A stretch of 64,000 nucleotides of DNA from Hoeflea marina (GCF_003182275.1 NZ_QGTR01000002.1:1-64000), one strand, 5' to 3'; numbered from the stretch's first letter, positions 1 through 9,350 are shown. Notes: generated by a model from the sequence alone, not told the origin. A program made the numbers and translations.

Positions 1-117
1 AGCCGGGGCGGAAATCGCGTCAAGGGATTGAAATTGCTGAATGGGAGTTGTGGAATCGTCCAACAGTTTCGGCCGGATAGGCTCGCCGCTTGCGCGGCGG
101 CCTCCGTTCTGGCAGTC
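1..117. other. Left-edge non-coding tail downstream of aglR
   Basis: No credible gene is visible here. A short GC hairpin (CGCCGC at 84-89 with GCGGCG at 94-99) lies just past the aglR stop on the minus strand. It has no T-run, so it is at best a weak terminator. A gene could lie beyond the left edge. Confidence 0.4.
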
Positions 118-1176
118 CTATGTCGGTGCCTGCGCTCGGGCTTTCGGCCGGCTGGACCCGGGGGCGGGGCCGGTGGAGGCGCGCACGATCAGGTCGGCCT
201 TCCAGATTTCCTGCTGCGGGTCGGCGGCGATTCCCGCCACCTCGCCGATGAGGCGCTCGGCGATGCGGATGCCGGCCTGGCGGATCGATGACCGCGTGGT
301 GGTGAGCGGCGTCGAGAAATTCTCGGCCTTGAGATAGGGAAACACGTCGTCGTGGGCGATCAGCGACAGCTCGCGGCCAAGCCGCAGGCCGCGTTCGTTG
401 ACGGCGCGCACCGCGCCGAGCGACAGGATCACCGACGAGCAGAGCACCGCCGTCGGCGGCTCGGCCTGGTCAAGAAGCCGCATCATCCCCCGGTATCCGT
501 GCTCCTCGGTCATGGGCGAATTCTGAACCAGGGCAGGATCGAGCGCCAGGCCCGCGGCGCTCAGCGCTTCGGCGGCGCCCTGGTGCCTGGCGATGGCGAA
601 GCTGAGGTGATCGGCGGCGTTGAGGAAGGCAAAGCGGCGGTGGCCGAGCTGCAGCAGGAGCCGCGTCGCATCCGCGAAGGCGCCGGCATTGTCGATGTCG
701 AGCAGCGGGTAGTCGAGCACGCCGTCGATCTCCCGGCCATGCACCACAAAGGGCAGCGACAGCGACTTGAGCAGCGCGATCCGCGGGTCCGACCGCCTGA
801 TATAGGACAGATAGACGGCATCGACGCTGCCGCCGGCGGCAAGGCGGCGGAACGTTGCCTCCTCGTCCTCGATGCGGCTCGGATTGATCACCAATTGCAC
901 ATCGTTGCCGACCGCCACCTCGCTCAGTCCGGACAGGAACTCGGCGAAATGCAGGTCGGTGTCCCGCCCCGCCCCGGTGGGCATGACCAGGCCGATGGAA
1001 TTGGTGCGCCCGGTGGCGAGACGCTGGGCGGCACGGTTGGGCCGATAGCCGGTCATCCTCACCGCCTGCAGCACCCGTTGCCGGGTGTCCTCATTGACCT
1101 CGGGATAGCCATTCAGCGCCCGCGAGACCGTGGTCTGGGACAGGTCGAGCAGCCGTGCCAGCTCCCTCAAATTCAC
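118..1176 (-). CDS. aglR: LacI-family repressor of the alpha-glucoside operon (AglR)
   Basis: Cytoplasmic sugar-responsive repressor of 352 aa. The N-terminus has the LacI helix-turn-helix (LARLLDLSQTTVSRALNG) and hinge region (GYRPNRAAQRLATGRT), followed by a type-1 periplasmic-binding-protein-like effector domain to the end. The start is GTG; no better start lies upstream. It is divergent from aglE, and a 12-bp perfect palindrome sits 21 bp before its start codon, so autorepression is likely. Identity as AglR is inferred from its place beside aglEFGAK, which matches the S. meliloti arrangement. The natural effector is probably an alpha-glucoside such as sucrose, maltose or trehalose. Confidence 0.88.
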   Translation of the reverse strand: MNLRELARLLDLSQTTVSRALNGYPEVNEDTRQRVLQAVRMTGYRPNRAAQRLATGRTNSIGLVMPTGAGRDTDLHFAEFLSGLSEVAVGNDVQLVINPSRIEDEEATFRRLAAGGSVDAVYLSYIRRSDPRIALLKSLSLPFVVHGREIDGVLDYPLLDIDNAGAFADATRLLLQLGHRRFAFLNAADHLSFAIARHQGAAEALSAAGLALDPALVQNSPMTEEHGYRGMMRLLDQAEPPTAVLCSSVILSLGAVRAVNERGLRLGRELSLIAHDDVFPYLKAENFSTPLTTTRSSIRQAGIRIAERLIGEVAGIAADPQQEIWKADLIVRASTGPAPGSSRPKARAQAPT

Positions 1177-1196
1177 GTGCCCGACCCCGATCCACT

Positions 1197-1208
1197 CAAA
1201 GCGCTTTG
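1197..1208. promoter_or_regulatory. LacI-type operator next to aglR
   Basis: Perfect palindrome CAAAGCGCTTTG with the central CG typical of LacI-family operators. It lies 21 bp upstream of the aglR start. The same core recurs in front of aglE at 1405-1418, which points to one repressor binding both sites. Confidence 0.75.
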
Positions 1209-1404
1209 GAAGACATCCCGCGCAGGGGCCGCGACCGCGCCCTGGCAGGTTGTACAGTTAAGCCACGCTGTACCGATAAAAAAGCACTAAATACAGAGAG
1301 CGCGTCCGAGAAATATTATGCGGTCCTCCAGTCGCCAGTTTTGCCCTTGCATTCGAAAGCTTTTGGCTTGACTCTGCCGGGCACTCGTAATCCCTTGAAG
1401 CGAG

Positions 1405-1418
1405 CCAAAGCGCTTTGG
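1405..1418. promoter_or_regulatory. LacI-type operator upstream of aglE
   Basis: Perfect 14-bp palindrome CCAAAGCGCTTTGG, about 78 bp before the aglE start codon. It shares its 12-bp core with the site at 1197-1208. A TTGACT element at 1368-1373 lies just upstream, but I see no convincing -10 partner. The likely role is AglR repression of aglEFGAK, possibly with looping between the two sites. Confidence 0.75.
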
Positions 1419-1496
1419 ATTTTCGATGAAGCATGGCTGGGAGAGCCAGCACGGTTTCAGTGCAATGGTCCTGGACCAAACGGGAGGAGACACCGA

Positions 1497-2852
1497 ATGA
1501 AGAAACTGCTTTTGATCAGCGTCGCCGCTGCAGCCCTGACGATGGGCAGCGCGTCGGCCGCGGAACTGAAATTCAAGCCGGGCGAGGGTGCCTTCAGCTG
1601 GGACAGCTTCGAGGCCTTCAAATCCTCGCATGGCGACCTGGCCGGCCAGACGATCTCCATCTTCGGTCCCTGGCGCGGGGAAGACCAGGCGCTGGCGGAA
1701 TCGATGCTGGCCTATTTCTCCGAGGCGACCGGCGTCAACGTCGAATACTCCTCCTCGGAAAACTACGAGCAGCAGATCGTCATCGACACCCAGGCCGGCA
1801 GCCCGCCCAACATCGCCATCCTGCCGCAGCCCGGTCTGATCGCCGGCCTTGCCAGCAAGGGCTACCTGACGCCGCTGGGCGAGGACACCCAGAAGTGGAT
1901 CCTCGACAACTACGCCGCCGGCCAGTCCTGGGTCGACCTCGGCACCTACAAGGACAAGGACGGCAACCCGGCCTTCTTCGCCTTTCCCTACAAGATCGAT
2001 GTGAAGTCGCTGGTCTGGTACGTGCCGGACAATTTCGCCGACGCCGGCTACGAGATTCCGACCTCCATGGAGGAGCTCAAGGCGCTCACCCAGAAGATCG
2101 TCGACGACGGCGGCACGCCGTGGTGCATCGGCCTGGGCTCGGGCGGCGCAACCGGCTGGCCGGCCACCGACTGGGTGGAAGACATGATGCTGCGCACCAC
2201 CACGCCTGAAAACTACGACAAATGGGTGTCCAACGAGCTCAAGTTCGACGACCCGATCGTCGTCGCCGCCATCGAGGAATTCGGCTGGTTCGCCAAGAAC
2301 GACAAGTTCGTCTCCGGCGGCGCCGGCGCGGTTGCTTCGACCGATTTCCGCGACAGCCCGAAGGGTCTCTTCTCGTCGCCGCCGCAGTGCTACATGCACC
2401 ACCAGGCCTCGTTCATTCCGTCCTTCTTCCCGGAAGGCACCAAGCTCGGGACCGATGCCGATTTCTTCTACATGCCCGCCTATGAGGGCAAGGATCTCGG
2501 CAAGCCGGTGCTTGGCGCCGGCACGCTGGCGATGATCACCAAGGATTCGCCGGCGGCGCGCGCCTTTATCGAGTGGCTGGAGACGCCGATCGCGCACGAG
2601 GTCTGGATGGCCCAGTCGGGCTTCCTCACGCCCTTCAAGTCGGCCAATGCGGAAACCTACGGCAATGCGGCGCTCAAGAAGCAGGGCGAGATCCTGCTCA
2701 ACTCGACCACCTTCCGGTTTGACGGGTCCGACCTGATGCCGGGCGCGGTGGGCGCCGGATCGTTCTGGACCGGAATGGTCGACTATGTCGGCGGCAAGCC
2801 GGCGGAGGACGTCGCCAGCCAGATCCAGAAGTCGTGGGACACGATCAAGTAG
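1497..2852 (+). CDS. aglE: Alpha-glucoside ABC transporter substrate-binding protein
   Basis: Periplasmic solute receptor of 451 aa, extracellular-binding-protein family 1 (CUT1 sugar ABC systems). The first ~23 residues (MKKLLLISVAAAALTMGSASAA) form a cleavable signal peptide. The ATG at 1497 is chosen because it starts the signal peptide and follows a GGGAGGAG ribosome site; the open frame upstream has no such features. It is the first gene of aglEFGAK and is followed by a strong intercistronic hairpin, which usually lets the binding protein be made in excess over the permeases. Alpha-glucoside specificity is inferred from the linked AglA hydrolase. Confidence 0.9.
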   Translation: MKKLLLISVAAAALTMGSASAAELKFKPGEGAFSWDSFEAFKSSHGDLAGQTISIFGPWRGEDQALAESMLAYFSEATGVNVEYSSSENYEQQIVIDTQAGSPPNIAILPQPGLIAGLASKGYLTPLGEDTQKWILDNYAAGQSWVDLGTYKDKDGNPAFFAFPYKIDVKSLVWYVPDNFADAGYEIPTSMEELKALTQKIVDDGGTPWCIGLGSGGATGWPATDWVEDMMLRTTTPENYDKWVSNELKFDDPIVVAAIEEFGWFAKNDKFVSGGAGAVASTDFRDSPKGLFSSPPQCYMHHQASFIPSFFPEGTKLGTDADFFYMPAYEGKDLGKPVLGAGTLAMITKDSPAARAFIEWLETPIAHEVWMAQSGFLTPFKSANAETYGNAALKKQGEILLNSTTFRFDGSDLMPGAVGAGSFWTGMVDYVGGKPAEDVASQIQKSWDTIK

Positions 2853-2867
2853 TCGGCTGATCCGAAT

Positions 2868-2898
2868 GCCGTCATCCGGGCGCTGCCCGGGTGACGGC
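2868..2898 (+). promoter_or_regulatory. Intercistronic hairpin between aglE and aglF
   Basis: A 14-bp stem (GCCGTCATCCGGGC with GCCCGGGTGACGGC, one T-G wobble) closes a 3-nt loop. There is no T-run after it, so it is unlikely to be a full terminator. It more probably protects the aglE mRNA 3' end or attenuates read-through into aglF. Confidence 0.7.
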
Positions 2899-2928
2899 TG
2901 GCCCGACACACTCATTGGGGGGGAGCCC

Positions 2929-3933
2929 ATGAATCCGGCGTTGCAGGGATTAATCACCATCATATTGGGCGTCGGCGGTTGTGTCGGCTACTTCTATTTT
3001 TCCAACATCGTTCTTGACCGGTTCATCTTTCCGGCGACCGGCCCGCAGGCCGGGCGCAACATCAACCGCGCCAACCAGGTCCGGCCCTGGCTGTTCCTCG
3101 CCCCGGCAATGCTGGCGCTCGGCATCTATCTCGCCTATCCCGTGGTCGCCACCCTCTGGCTCTCCGTCACCGACCGGGATCTCGGCGGCGCCTTTGTCGG
3201 GCTTGCCAACTACCGGCAGATGGTCTCCGAGCCGAAGTTCTGGGAGGCGCTGCAGAACAACATTCTCTGGCTGATCTTCGTGCCGGCCATGGCGACGGTG
3301 ATGGGGCTGATCATCGCCCAGCTCACCGACCGCATCTGGTGGGGTTCGATCGCCAAGTCGCTGATCTTCATGCCGATGGCCATCTCCTTCGTCGGCGCCT
3401 CGGTGATCTGGAAGCTGATCTACGACACCAGACCGCTGGGCTCCGAGCAGATCGGCGTGCTCAACGCGCTCTATCTCTATTTCGGCGGCGACGCACCGCA
3501 GACCTGGCTGACGATCCCGTTCTGGAATTCCTTTTTCCTGATGATCGTGCTGATCTGGATCCAGACCGGTTTTGCCATGGTGATCCTGTCGGCGGCGCTG
3601 CGCGGCATCCCCGAGGAAACCATCGAGGCGGCGGTGATCGACGGCGCCAATCCGCTGCAGATCTTCTTCAAGATCAAGGTGCCGCAGATCATGGGCACCA
3701 TCGTCGTGGTCTGGACCACCATCACCATCGTGGTGCTCAAGGTCTTCGACATCGTCTACGCCATGACCAACGGCCAGTGGGAGACCCAGGTTCTCGCCAA
3801 CTACATGTACGGCAAGCTGTTCGTCGGCATCGGCGACTGGGGCGTGGGCTCGGCCAGCGCCATCGTCATCCTGCTGCTGGTGTCGCCGATCCTGGTCTGG
3901 AATGTCTACAGCGCCAGCAAAGAAACGAAATAG
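2929..3933 (+). CDS. aglF: Alpha-glucoside ABC transporter permease
   Basis: Inner-membrane permease of 334 aa, MalF-type. It has an N-terminal membrane segment, then a second hydrophobic stretch after the NQVRPWLFLAPAMLALG motif, and about six membrane helices in all. The EAA-loop signature is near the C-terminus (EETIEAAVIDGANPLQIFFK), where it docks on the ATPase. The ATG at 2929 follows a GGGGGGAG ribosome site. It pairs with AglG and AglK. The aglG start follows its stop by 11 nt. Confidence 0.9.
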   Translation: MNPALQGLITIILGVGGCVGYFYFSNIVLDRFIFPATGPQAGRNINRANQVRPWLFLAPAMLALGIYLAYPVVATLWLSVTDRDLGGAFVGLANYRQMVSEPKFWEALQNNILWLIFVPAMATVMGLIIAQLTDRIWWGSIAKSLIFMPMAISFVGASVIWKLIYDTRPLGSEQIGVLNALYLYFGGDAPQTWLTIPFWNSFFLMIVLIWIQTGFAMVILSAALRGIPEETIEAAVIDGANPLQIFFKIKVPQIMGTIVVVWTTITIVVLKVFDIVYAMTNGQWETQVLANYMYGKLFVGIGDWGVGSASAIVILLLVSPILVWNVYSASKETK

Positions 3934-3944
3934 GGGGACGGGCG

Positions 3945-5084
3945 ATGGCTTTGTTTGCGAGCAGAAAGTCGGGCCTGACCTGGGCGGTGCATCTCACGGT
4001 GGTCCTCCTGGTGGCGCTGTGGGTGTTTCCCACCTTCGGCCTGTTGGTGTCCTCCTTCCGCACCTCCGACCAGATCTCGTCGAGCGGCTGGTGGAAGGCG
4101 CTGTCGACCCAGGAGACGCAGAACTCGCCGGTGCGCATCGCCGGCGAGGAAGATGAGGTGGACGGCAAGTTCGTCATCAGGGGCGAGCTGTTCCCGACCT
4201 CCGACACAGAACTGAGCAACTGGGGCACCAGTTCGCTCAAGCCCAACGCCTATGAGCCCGGCGAGGTGGCCGACCTGGGCGACGGCAACACGCTGACGGT
4301 CGACAACCGCGGCGCCTTCGTGCTCTCGGGGCCTGCCAGCTTCGCCGAGCAGCGGTCGCCGCGCGTCTTCACCACGGCGGCGACGCCGCCCGAATTCACC
4401 CTGCAGAACTACGAGACCGTGCTGTTCAGCTCGCGCGGCGGCGAGGGCGTCGGACAGGCCTTCATCAACACGCTGACCGTCTCGATCCCGGCCACCGTCA
4501 TCCCGATCCTGATCGCCGCCTTCGCGGCCTACGCGCTGGCCTGGATGCGCTTTCCGGGCCGCGCGCTGCTGATTGCCGCCGTGGTCGGCCTTCTGGTGGT
4601 GCCGCTGCAATTGGCGCTGATCCCGCTGCTGACGCTGCACAACCAGGTCGGCATCGGCAAGAGCTATCTCGGCATCTGGCTGGCGCATACCGGCTTCGGC
4701 CTGCCGCTGGCGATCTATCTGCTGCGCAACTACATGGTCGGGCTGCCGCGCGACATCATCGAGAATGCCCGCGTCGACGGCGCCACCGACTTCCAGATCT
4801 TCACCCGCATCGTGCTGCCGCTGTCGTTTCCGGCGCTGGCGTCGTTTGCCATCTTCCAGTTTCTCTGGACATGGAACGACCTGCTGGTGGCGCTGGTGTT
4901 CCTGGGCGCGTCCGACGACAAGCTGGTGCTCACCGGCCGGCTGGTCAACCTGATGGGCTCGCGCGGCGGCGACTGGGAGATCCTCGCCACCTCGGCCTTC
5001 GTCTCCATTGCGGTGCCGCTCATGGTGTTTTTCGCCATGCAGCGCTATCTCGTGCGCGGCCTGCTCGCGGGATCCGTCAAATAA
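3945..5084 (+). CDS. aglG: Alpha-glucoside ABC transporter permease with large periplasmic insert
   Basis: Inner-membrane permease of 379 aa, MalG-type, with C-terminal helices and the EAA loop (IIENARVDGATDFQIFTRIVLP). The ATG at 3945 follows AGGGGGA. Typical CUT1 MalG-type subunits are near 280 aa. Here about 100 extra residues lie between the first and second membrane segments (from RTSDQISSSGWW to the PPEFTLQNYETVLF region), acidic and mostly hydrophilic, presumably periplasmic. I believe AglG of S. meliloti has a similar size, so this is probably a family trait and not an error. Confidence 0.88.
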   Translation: MALFASRKSGLTWAVHLTVVLLVALWVFPTFGLLVSSFRTSDQISSSGWWKALSTQETQNSPVRIAGEEDEVDGKFVIRGELFPTSDTELSNWGTSSLKPNAYEPGEVADLGDGNTLTVDNRGAFVLSGPASFAEQRSPRVFTTAATPPEFTLQNYETVLFSSRGGEGVGQAFINTLTVSIPATVIPILIAAFAAYALAWMRFPGRALLIAAVVGLLVVPLQLALIPLLTLHNQVGIGKSYLGIWLAHTGFGLPLAIYLLRNYMVGLPRDIIENARVDGATDFQIFTRIVLPLSFPALASFAIFQFLWTWNDLLVALVFLGASDDKLVLTGRLVNLMGSRGGDWEILATSAFVSIAVPLMVFFAMQRYLVRGLLAGSVK

Positions 5085-5086
5085 TC

Positions 5087-5117
5087 CGGCCCCAGGGCCC
5101 AATGGCCCCAGGGGCCG
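5087..5117 (+). promoter_or_regulatory. GC-rich intercistronic hairpin between aglG and aglA
   Basis: Inverted arms CGGCCCC (5087-5093) and GGGGCCG (5111-5117) with further GC pairing between them. There is no T-run. It fills most of the 51-nt gap between aglG and aglA and may tune mRNA stability. Confidence 0.45.
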
Positions 5118-5135
5118 CACAGAAAGTCACGCTAT

Positions 5136-6803
5136 ATGAGACTGGCATCGTCCGAATCCGCATCCCGCTCCCGGCCGGCAATCGATCCCGACTGGTGGCG
5201 CGGCGCGGTGATCTATCAGGTCTATCCGCGCTCCTACCAGGACACGTCGGGCGACGGCATCGGGGACCTGCGCGGCATTGCCGAGCGGTTGCCGCACATC
5301 GCCTCGCTCGGTGTCGATGCGATCTGGATCTCGCCCTTCTTCACCTCGCCGATGCGGGATTTCGGCTACGACGTCTCCGATTACACCAATGTCGATCCGA
5401 TGTTCGGCACGCTCAACGATTTCGACCATCTGGTCGCCGAGGCGCACGGCCACGGCATCAGGGTGATGATCGACCTGGTGATCTCGCACACCTCCGACCA
5501 GCATCCGTGGTTCATCGAGAGCCGCAGGGACCGCACCAACCCCAGGGCCGACTGGTATGTCTGGGCCGACCCGAAGCCGGACGGCACGCCGCCGACCAAC
5601 TGGCTGTCGATCTTCGGCGGTTCGGCCTGGCAGTGGGACCCGTCGCGCCAGCAGTATTTCATGCACAACTTCCTCACCTCGCAACCGGATCTGAACTTCC
5701 ACAATCCGGAAGTCCAGGAGGCGCTGCTCGCCGCGACGCGGTTCTGGCTCGAGCGCGGCGTCGACGGATTCCGGCTCGACACCATCAATTTCTACTTCCA
5801 CGACAAGGAGCTGCGCGACAATCCGGCGCTGCCGCCCGAACAGCGCAACGCGTCCATCGCGCCCTCGGTCAATCCCTACAACCACCAGAACCACCTCTAC
5901 GACAAGAATCGGCCGGAAAACCTGGCCTTCCTCAAGCGCTTCCGCGCGCTGATGGACGAGTTTCCCGCCATCGCCGCCGTCGGCGAGGTGGGCGATGCCC
6001 AGTACGGCCTGCAGATCGTTGCCGACTACACCTCGGGCAATGACAAGATGCACATGTGCTACGCCTTCGAATTCCTGGCCGCCGATCCCCTGTCGCCGGC
6101 GCGGGTGCGCGCGGTCATGACCGATTTCATGACCGCGGCGCCGGAGGGCTGGGCCTGCTGGGCCTTCTCCAACCACGACGTCGTCCGCCACGCCAGCCGC
6201 TGGGGCGACCATGTCGGCGATCGCGATCGCTACCTGCGCATGCTCGCGGGGCTGCTGCTGTCGCTGCGCGGCTCGGTCTGCCTCTACCAGGGCGAGGAAC
6301 TGGGTCTGACCGAGGCGGAATTGTCCTTCGAGGATCTGCGCGATCCCTACGGCATCCAGTTCTGGCCCGATTTCAAGGGTCGCGACGGCTGCCGCACGCC
6401 GATGGTCTGGTCCGAGCATGCGGCCTCCGCCGGCTTCACCGATGGCCATCCCTGGCTGCCGATCCCGAGCGAGCACCGCCATCTCGCGGTGGACGCGCAG
6501 GAGCATGTGCAGGGCTCGATGCTCAACCACTACCGTCATCTCACCGCCTTCCGCGCCCAGCACCCGGCGCTGGCCAAGGGCGACATGGTGTTTCTCGACA
6601 GCGGCGACGCGGTGCTCAGCTTCACCCGCAGCTTCGGCAACGAGACCGTCTATTGCGCCTTCAACATGTCGGAGGTCGAGCAGGCGATACCGCTGCCCGA
6701 AGGGGTGCTGACGGCGCTGCACGGCCACGGCTTTTCAGGGATGATCCGTCCCGACACGATCGCGATCCCGCCCTACGACGCATTCTTCGCGCGTCTCGGG
6801 TGA
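5136..6803 (+). CDS. aglA: Alpha-glucosidase, glycoside hydrolase family 13
   Basis: Cytoplasmic hydrolase of 555 aa that cleaves imported alpha-glucosides to glucose. The GH13 regions are all present: YQVYPRSYQDTSGDG near residue 26, the nucleophile Asp215 in GFRLDTINF, the acid/base Glu284 in GEVGD, and the transition-state Asp348 in SNHDV. There is no signal peptide, which fits hydrolysis after import by AglEFGK. It lies inside the operon between the permease genes and the ATPase gene. It could have some trehalose or sucrose preference that sequence does not settle. Confidence 0.93.
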   Translation: MRLASSESASRSRPAIDPDWWRGAVIYQVYPRSYQDTSGDGIGDLRGIAERLPHIASLGVDAIWISPFFTSPMRDFGYDVSDYTNVDPMFGTLNDFDHLVAEAHGHGIRVMIDLVISHTSDQHPWFIESRRDRTNPRADWYVWADPKPDGTPPTNWLSIFGGSAWQWDPSRQQYFMHNFLTSQPDLNFHNPEVQEALLAATRFWLERGVDGFRLDTINFYFHDKELRDNPALPPEQRNASIAPSVNPYNHQNHLYDKNRPENLAFLKRFRALMDEFPAIAAVGEVGDAQYGLQIVADYTSGNDKMHMCYAFEFLAADPLSPARVRAVMTDFMTAAPEGWACWAFSNHDVVRHASRWGDHVGDRDRYLRMLAGLLLSLRGSVCLYQGEELGLTEAELSFEDLRDPYGIQFWPDFKGRDGCRTPMVWSEHAASAGFTDGHPWLPIPSEHRHLAVDAQEHVQGSMLNHYRHLTAFRAQHPALAKGDMVFLDSGDAVLSFTRSFGNETVYCAFNMSEVEQAIPLPEGVLTALHGHGFSGMIRPDTIAIPPYDAFFARLG

Positions 6804-6833
6804 GGCAACAATGGGCAGCAGAGGGAGACAGAC

Positions 6834-7922
<1,089 letters not shown>

Positions 7923-8008
7923 GGGGCAGCCGCCAGCCGCGACATGCCGACCGGAGGTCACGCCCGCCGAGGTGAACGTGATGTTGTAGATCGCGGCTCC
8001 GCGCCCCC

Positions 8009-8346
8009 TTACATGGCCAAAAGCGTGGGCGGTTCTTCGACATTTTCCCGATTGGTCAGGTCCCTCAGGGCTTTCACCATCTCGGCGGGGTGGGCGTCGA
8101 TGAGCAGCAGGTAGGCCCGCATGGCCTGCACCGGACGCGAGCGTCCCTGTTCCCACTGCTTGAGCTGATCCAGCCCGAAGGCGAAGGTGGCGGCGAAGTC
8201 CTCTGCGACAGGCCGGTGCGCGCCCGGATCGCCTTGACGTCGATCTCGGACGGGACATGGAGGCGGAAGGGTTCGGCGTCACCGCGGGCAACGGCCAGAG
8301 CCTCCTCCAGGCCCTCCGCGATCTGGTCGAAAGCCTTCCGGGTCAT
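8009..8346 (-). pseudogene. Frameshifted XRE/HigA-like antitoxin
   Basis: The ATG at 8346 follows a strong AAAGGAG site and opens a protein beginning MTRKAFDQIAEGLEEALAVA and reading DVKAIRARTGLSQ, the start of an XRE helix-turn-helix. At about 8202 one base appears missing (CAGAGGAC where CAGGAGGAC would keep frame). In the next frame the protein continues as DFAATFAFGLDQLKQWEQG ... RPVQAMRAYLLLIDAHPAEMV and stops at 8009. The joined product would be about 112 aa, the usual length for antitoxins downstream of RelE/HigB-type toxins. A sequencing error is the alternative explanation. Confidence 0.75.
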
Positions 8347-8510
8347 CGCTGCTCTCCTTTGGGCCGGAGGCCATTTGCGCCTCTCGTGCTCCTTAACATT
8401 CCTGTCAGAAAGTTGCTCCAAACCGTTTCCTTCGGCATTGGTGAGTGTGAGTTTGGATTCCTCGCCAACACCCCGACCAGGCACGCCGGCGGATCCGGCC
8501 CGGAAGAGAG
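8347..8510 (-). pseudogene. Probable remnant of a RelE/HigB-type toxin C-terminus
   Basis: Directly upstream of the broken antitoxin, one frame reads LVGVLARNPNS and an overlapping frame reads KLTLTNAEGNGLEQLSD then RNVKEHERRKW. Together they resemble the C-terminal pattern of RelE-like toxins (a LFAKNEKANLTKAERN-like stretch then a charged helix). No N-terminal toxin part is found before the next gene at 8538. This looks like a truncated, frame-shifted toxin, but the match is from memory of the family and short. Confidence 0.4.
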
Positions 8511-8537
8511 TGTCATCGAACGCACTGCAAACTCGGA

Positions 8538-9158
8538 TTACATCCTGAATTCTAAACGGTATCTGGGCAGGTCGATTGTGGCCCAGCATTTTTGTCGCAG
8601 CAGCATGCCGTGCGGAGGGAAGCCGCCATGTATGACCTTGATTCCCTTGTTTTGAAGATATTCCGCCGCAGGGACAAAATCCTGGTCCGCCGACACGAGG
8701 ACGGCAATATCATATGCCTTCTCCCAGGCCAGGCTGACAAGGTCGGTCGCAATTCGCGTGTCGATCCCCTTTTCTTCCGTGCCGCGCATGTCCGAGCCGC
8801 AATGCGGGCATTTTTCAACGGCGGCATGGCAAGCCGGGCATTTGGGTGCCGACCGCTTCCTGGTGCGCTCTTTGAACAGCGCATTCACGCCCGGAAAGGT
8901 GTCCAGTGTGTTTGTTGCCCAGTGCTTGAGGGCGCCGTCGGTGGCCGGATTGTATGAACCATAGACATTCATTCCCGAGTAGATGGCGAGGGCAGTCGCG
9001 TCAACGACCCTCCCCGCTTCTCTGGTGAGGATCTTCGGAAACGTACGCCAATCGGTCTTGAACGCAGCTTCACATTCCTTCATGGACAGTGTGAAGTTCC
9101 AGAAATCGACAAATATATGAACCCGATATTCAGCCGGCACTTGAAACCTGCTCGTCAT
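8538..9158 (-). CDS. NYN-domain (PIN-like, LabA-type) protein with zinc-ribbon insert
   Basis: Predicted cytoplasmic RNase-like protein of 206 aa. NYN landmarks are the Asp in HIFVDFWNF (residues ~15-23), the acidic KGIDTRIATDL segment, and SADQDFVPAAEYLQNKGIKV near the end. A four-cysteine ribbon (CPACHAAVEKCPHCG) is inserted before the second acidic motif. The ATG at 9158 is chosen because homologs begin close to the first beta-strand; a 48-residue upstream extension has poor composition. It lies alone beside a decayed toxin-antitoxin pair. The substrate is unknown; NYN proteins of this type are often single genes in accessory regions. Confidence 0.75.
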   Translation of the reverse strand: MTSRFQVPAEYRVHIFVDFWNFTLSMKECEAAFKTDWRTFPKILTREAGRVVDATALAIYSGMNVYGSYNPATDGALKHWATNTLDTFPGVNALFKERTRKRSAPKCPACHAAVEKCPHCGSDMRGTEEKGIDTRIATDLVSLAWEKAYDIAVLVSADQDFVPAAEYLQNKGIKVIHGGFPPHGMLLRQKCWATIDLPRYRLEFRM

Positions 9159-9227
9159 TTGCAAGTTATTACATACGCTTTTGTTCCGCGGCCATGCAAC
9201 CGTCTCTTGTTTCGGAGTTGGTGCATA

Positions 9228-9256
9228 TTGACAAACGCAAAATAATTTTGCATATT
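9228..9256 (+). promoter_or_regulatory. Predicted sigma-70 promoter for a short intergenic transcript
   Basis: A perfect -35 TTGACA (9228-9233) is separated by 17 nt from CATATT (9251-9256). A 10-bp direct repeat TGCATATTGA occurs at 9222-9231 and 9249-9258, covering both boxes, so a regulator could bind there. It points away from the NYN gene and has no gene of normal size downstream. Confidence 0.5.
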
Positions 9257-9262
9257 GAGGCC

Positions 9263-9350
9263 AATACAGCGCCTCAGGCATCGCCCGGCAAACGGGAAAC
9301 AACGCATGTCTGAGTATCAGTAAAAGGCCATCCCGCGGATGGCCTTTTTT
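9263..9350 (+). ncRNA. Candidate intergenic small RNA (about 86 nt)
   Basis: A transcript from the promoter at 9228-9256 would begin near 9263 and end at the strong terminator at 9322-9350. Only a five-codon ORF (MSEYQ, ATG at 9306) fits inside, ending at the terminator stem. The function is unknown. The terminator might instead serve antisense transcription, so expression must be shown. Confidence 0.4.
9322..9350 (+). terminator. Strong rho-independent terminator
   Basis: Perfect 12-bp stem AAAAGGCCATCC / GGATGGCCTTTT with a 3-nt loop (9334-9336), followed by T's through 9350. On the minus strand it also has a short T-run, so it may work in both directions. Confidence 0.8.

Noticed and set aside
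1368-1396. TTGACT as a -35 for aglE
   Set aside because: No acceptable -10 at 16-18 nt spacing, so the promoter was not called.
1287-2963. Long minus-strand open frame opposite aglE
   Set aside because: No motifs or ribosome site; the plus strand has a signal peptide and a binding-protein family match.
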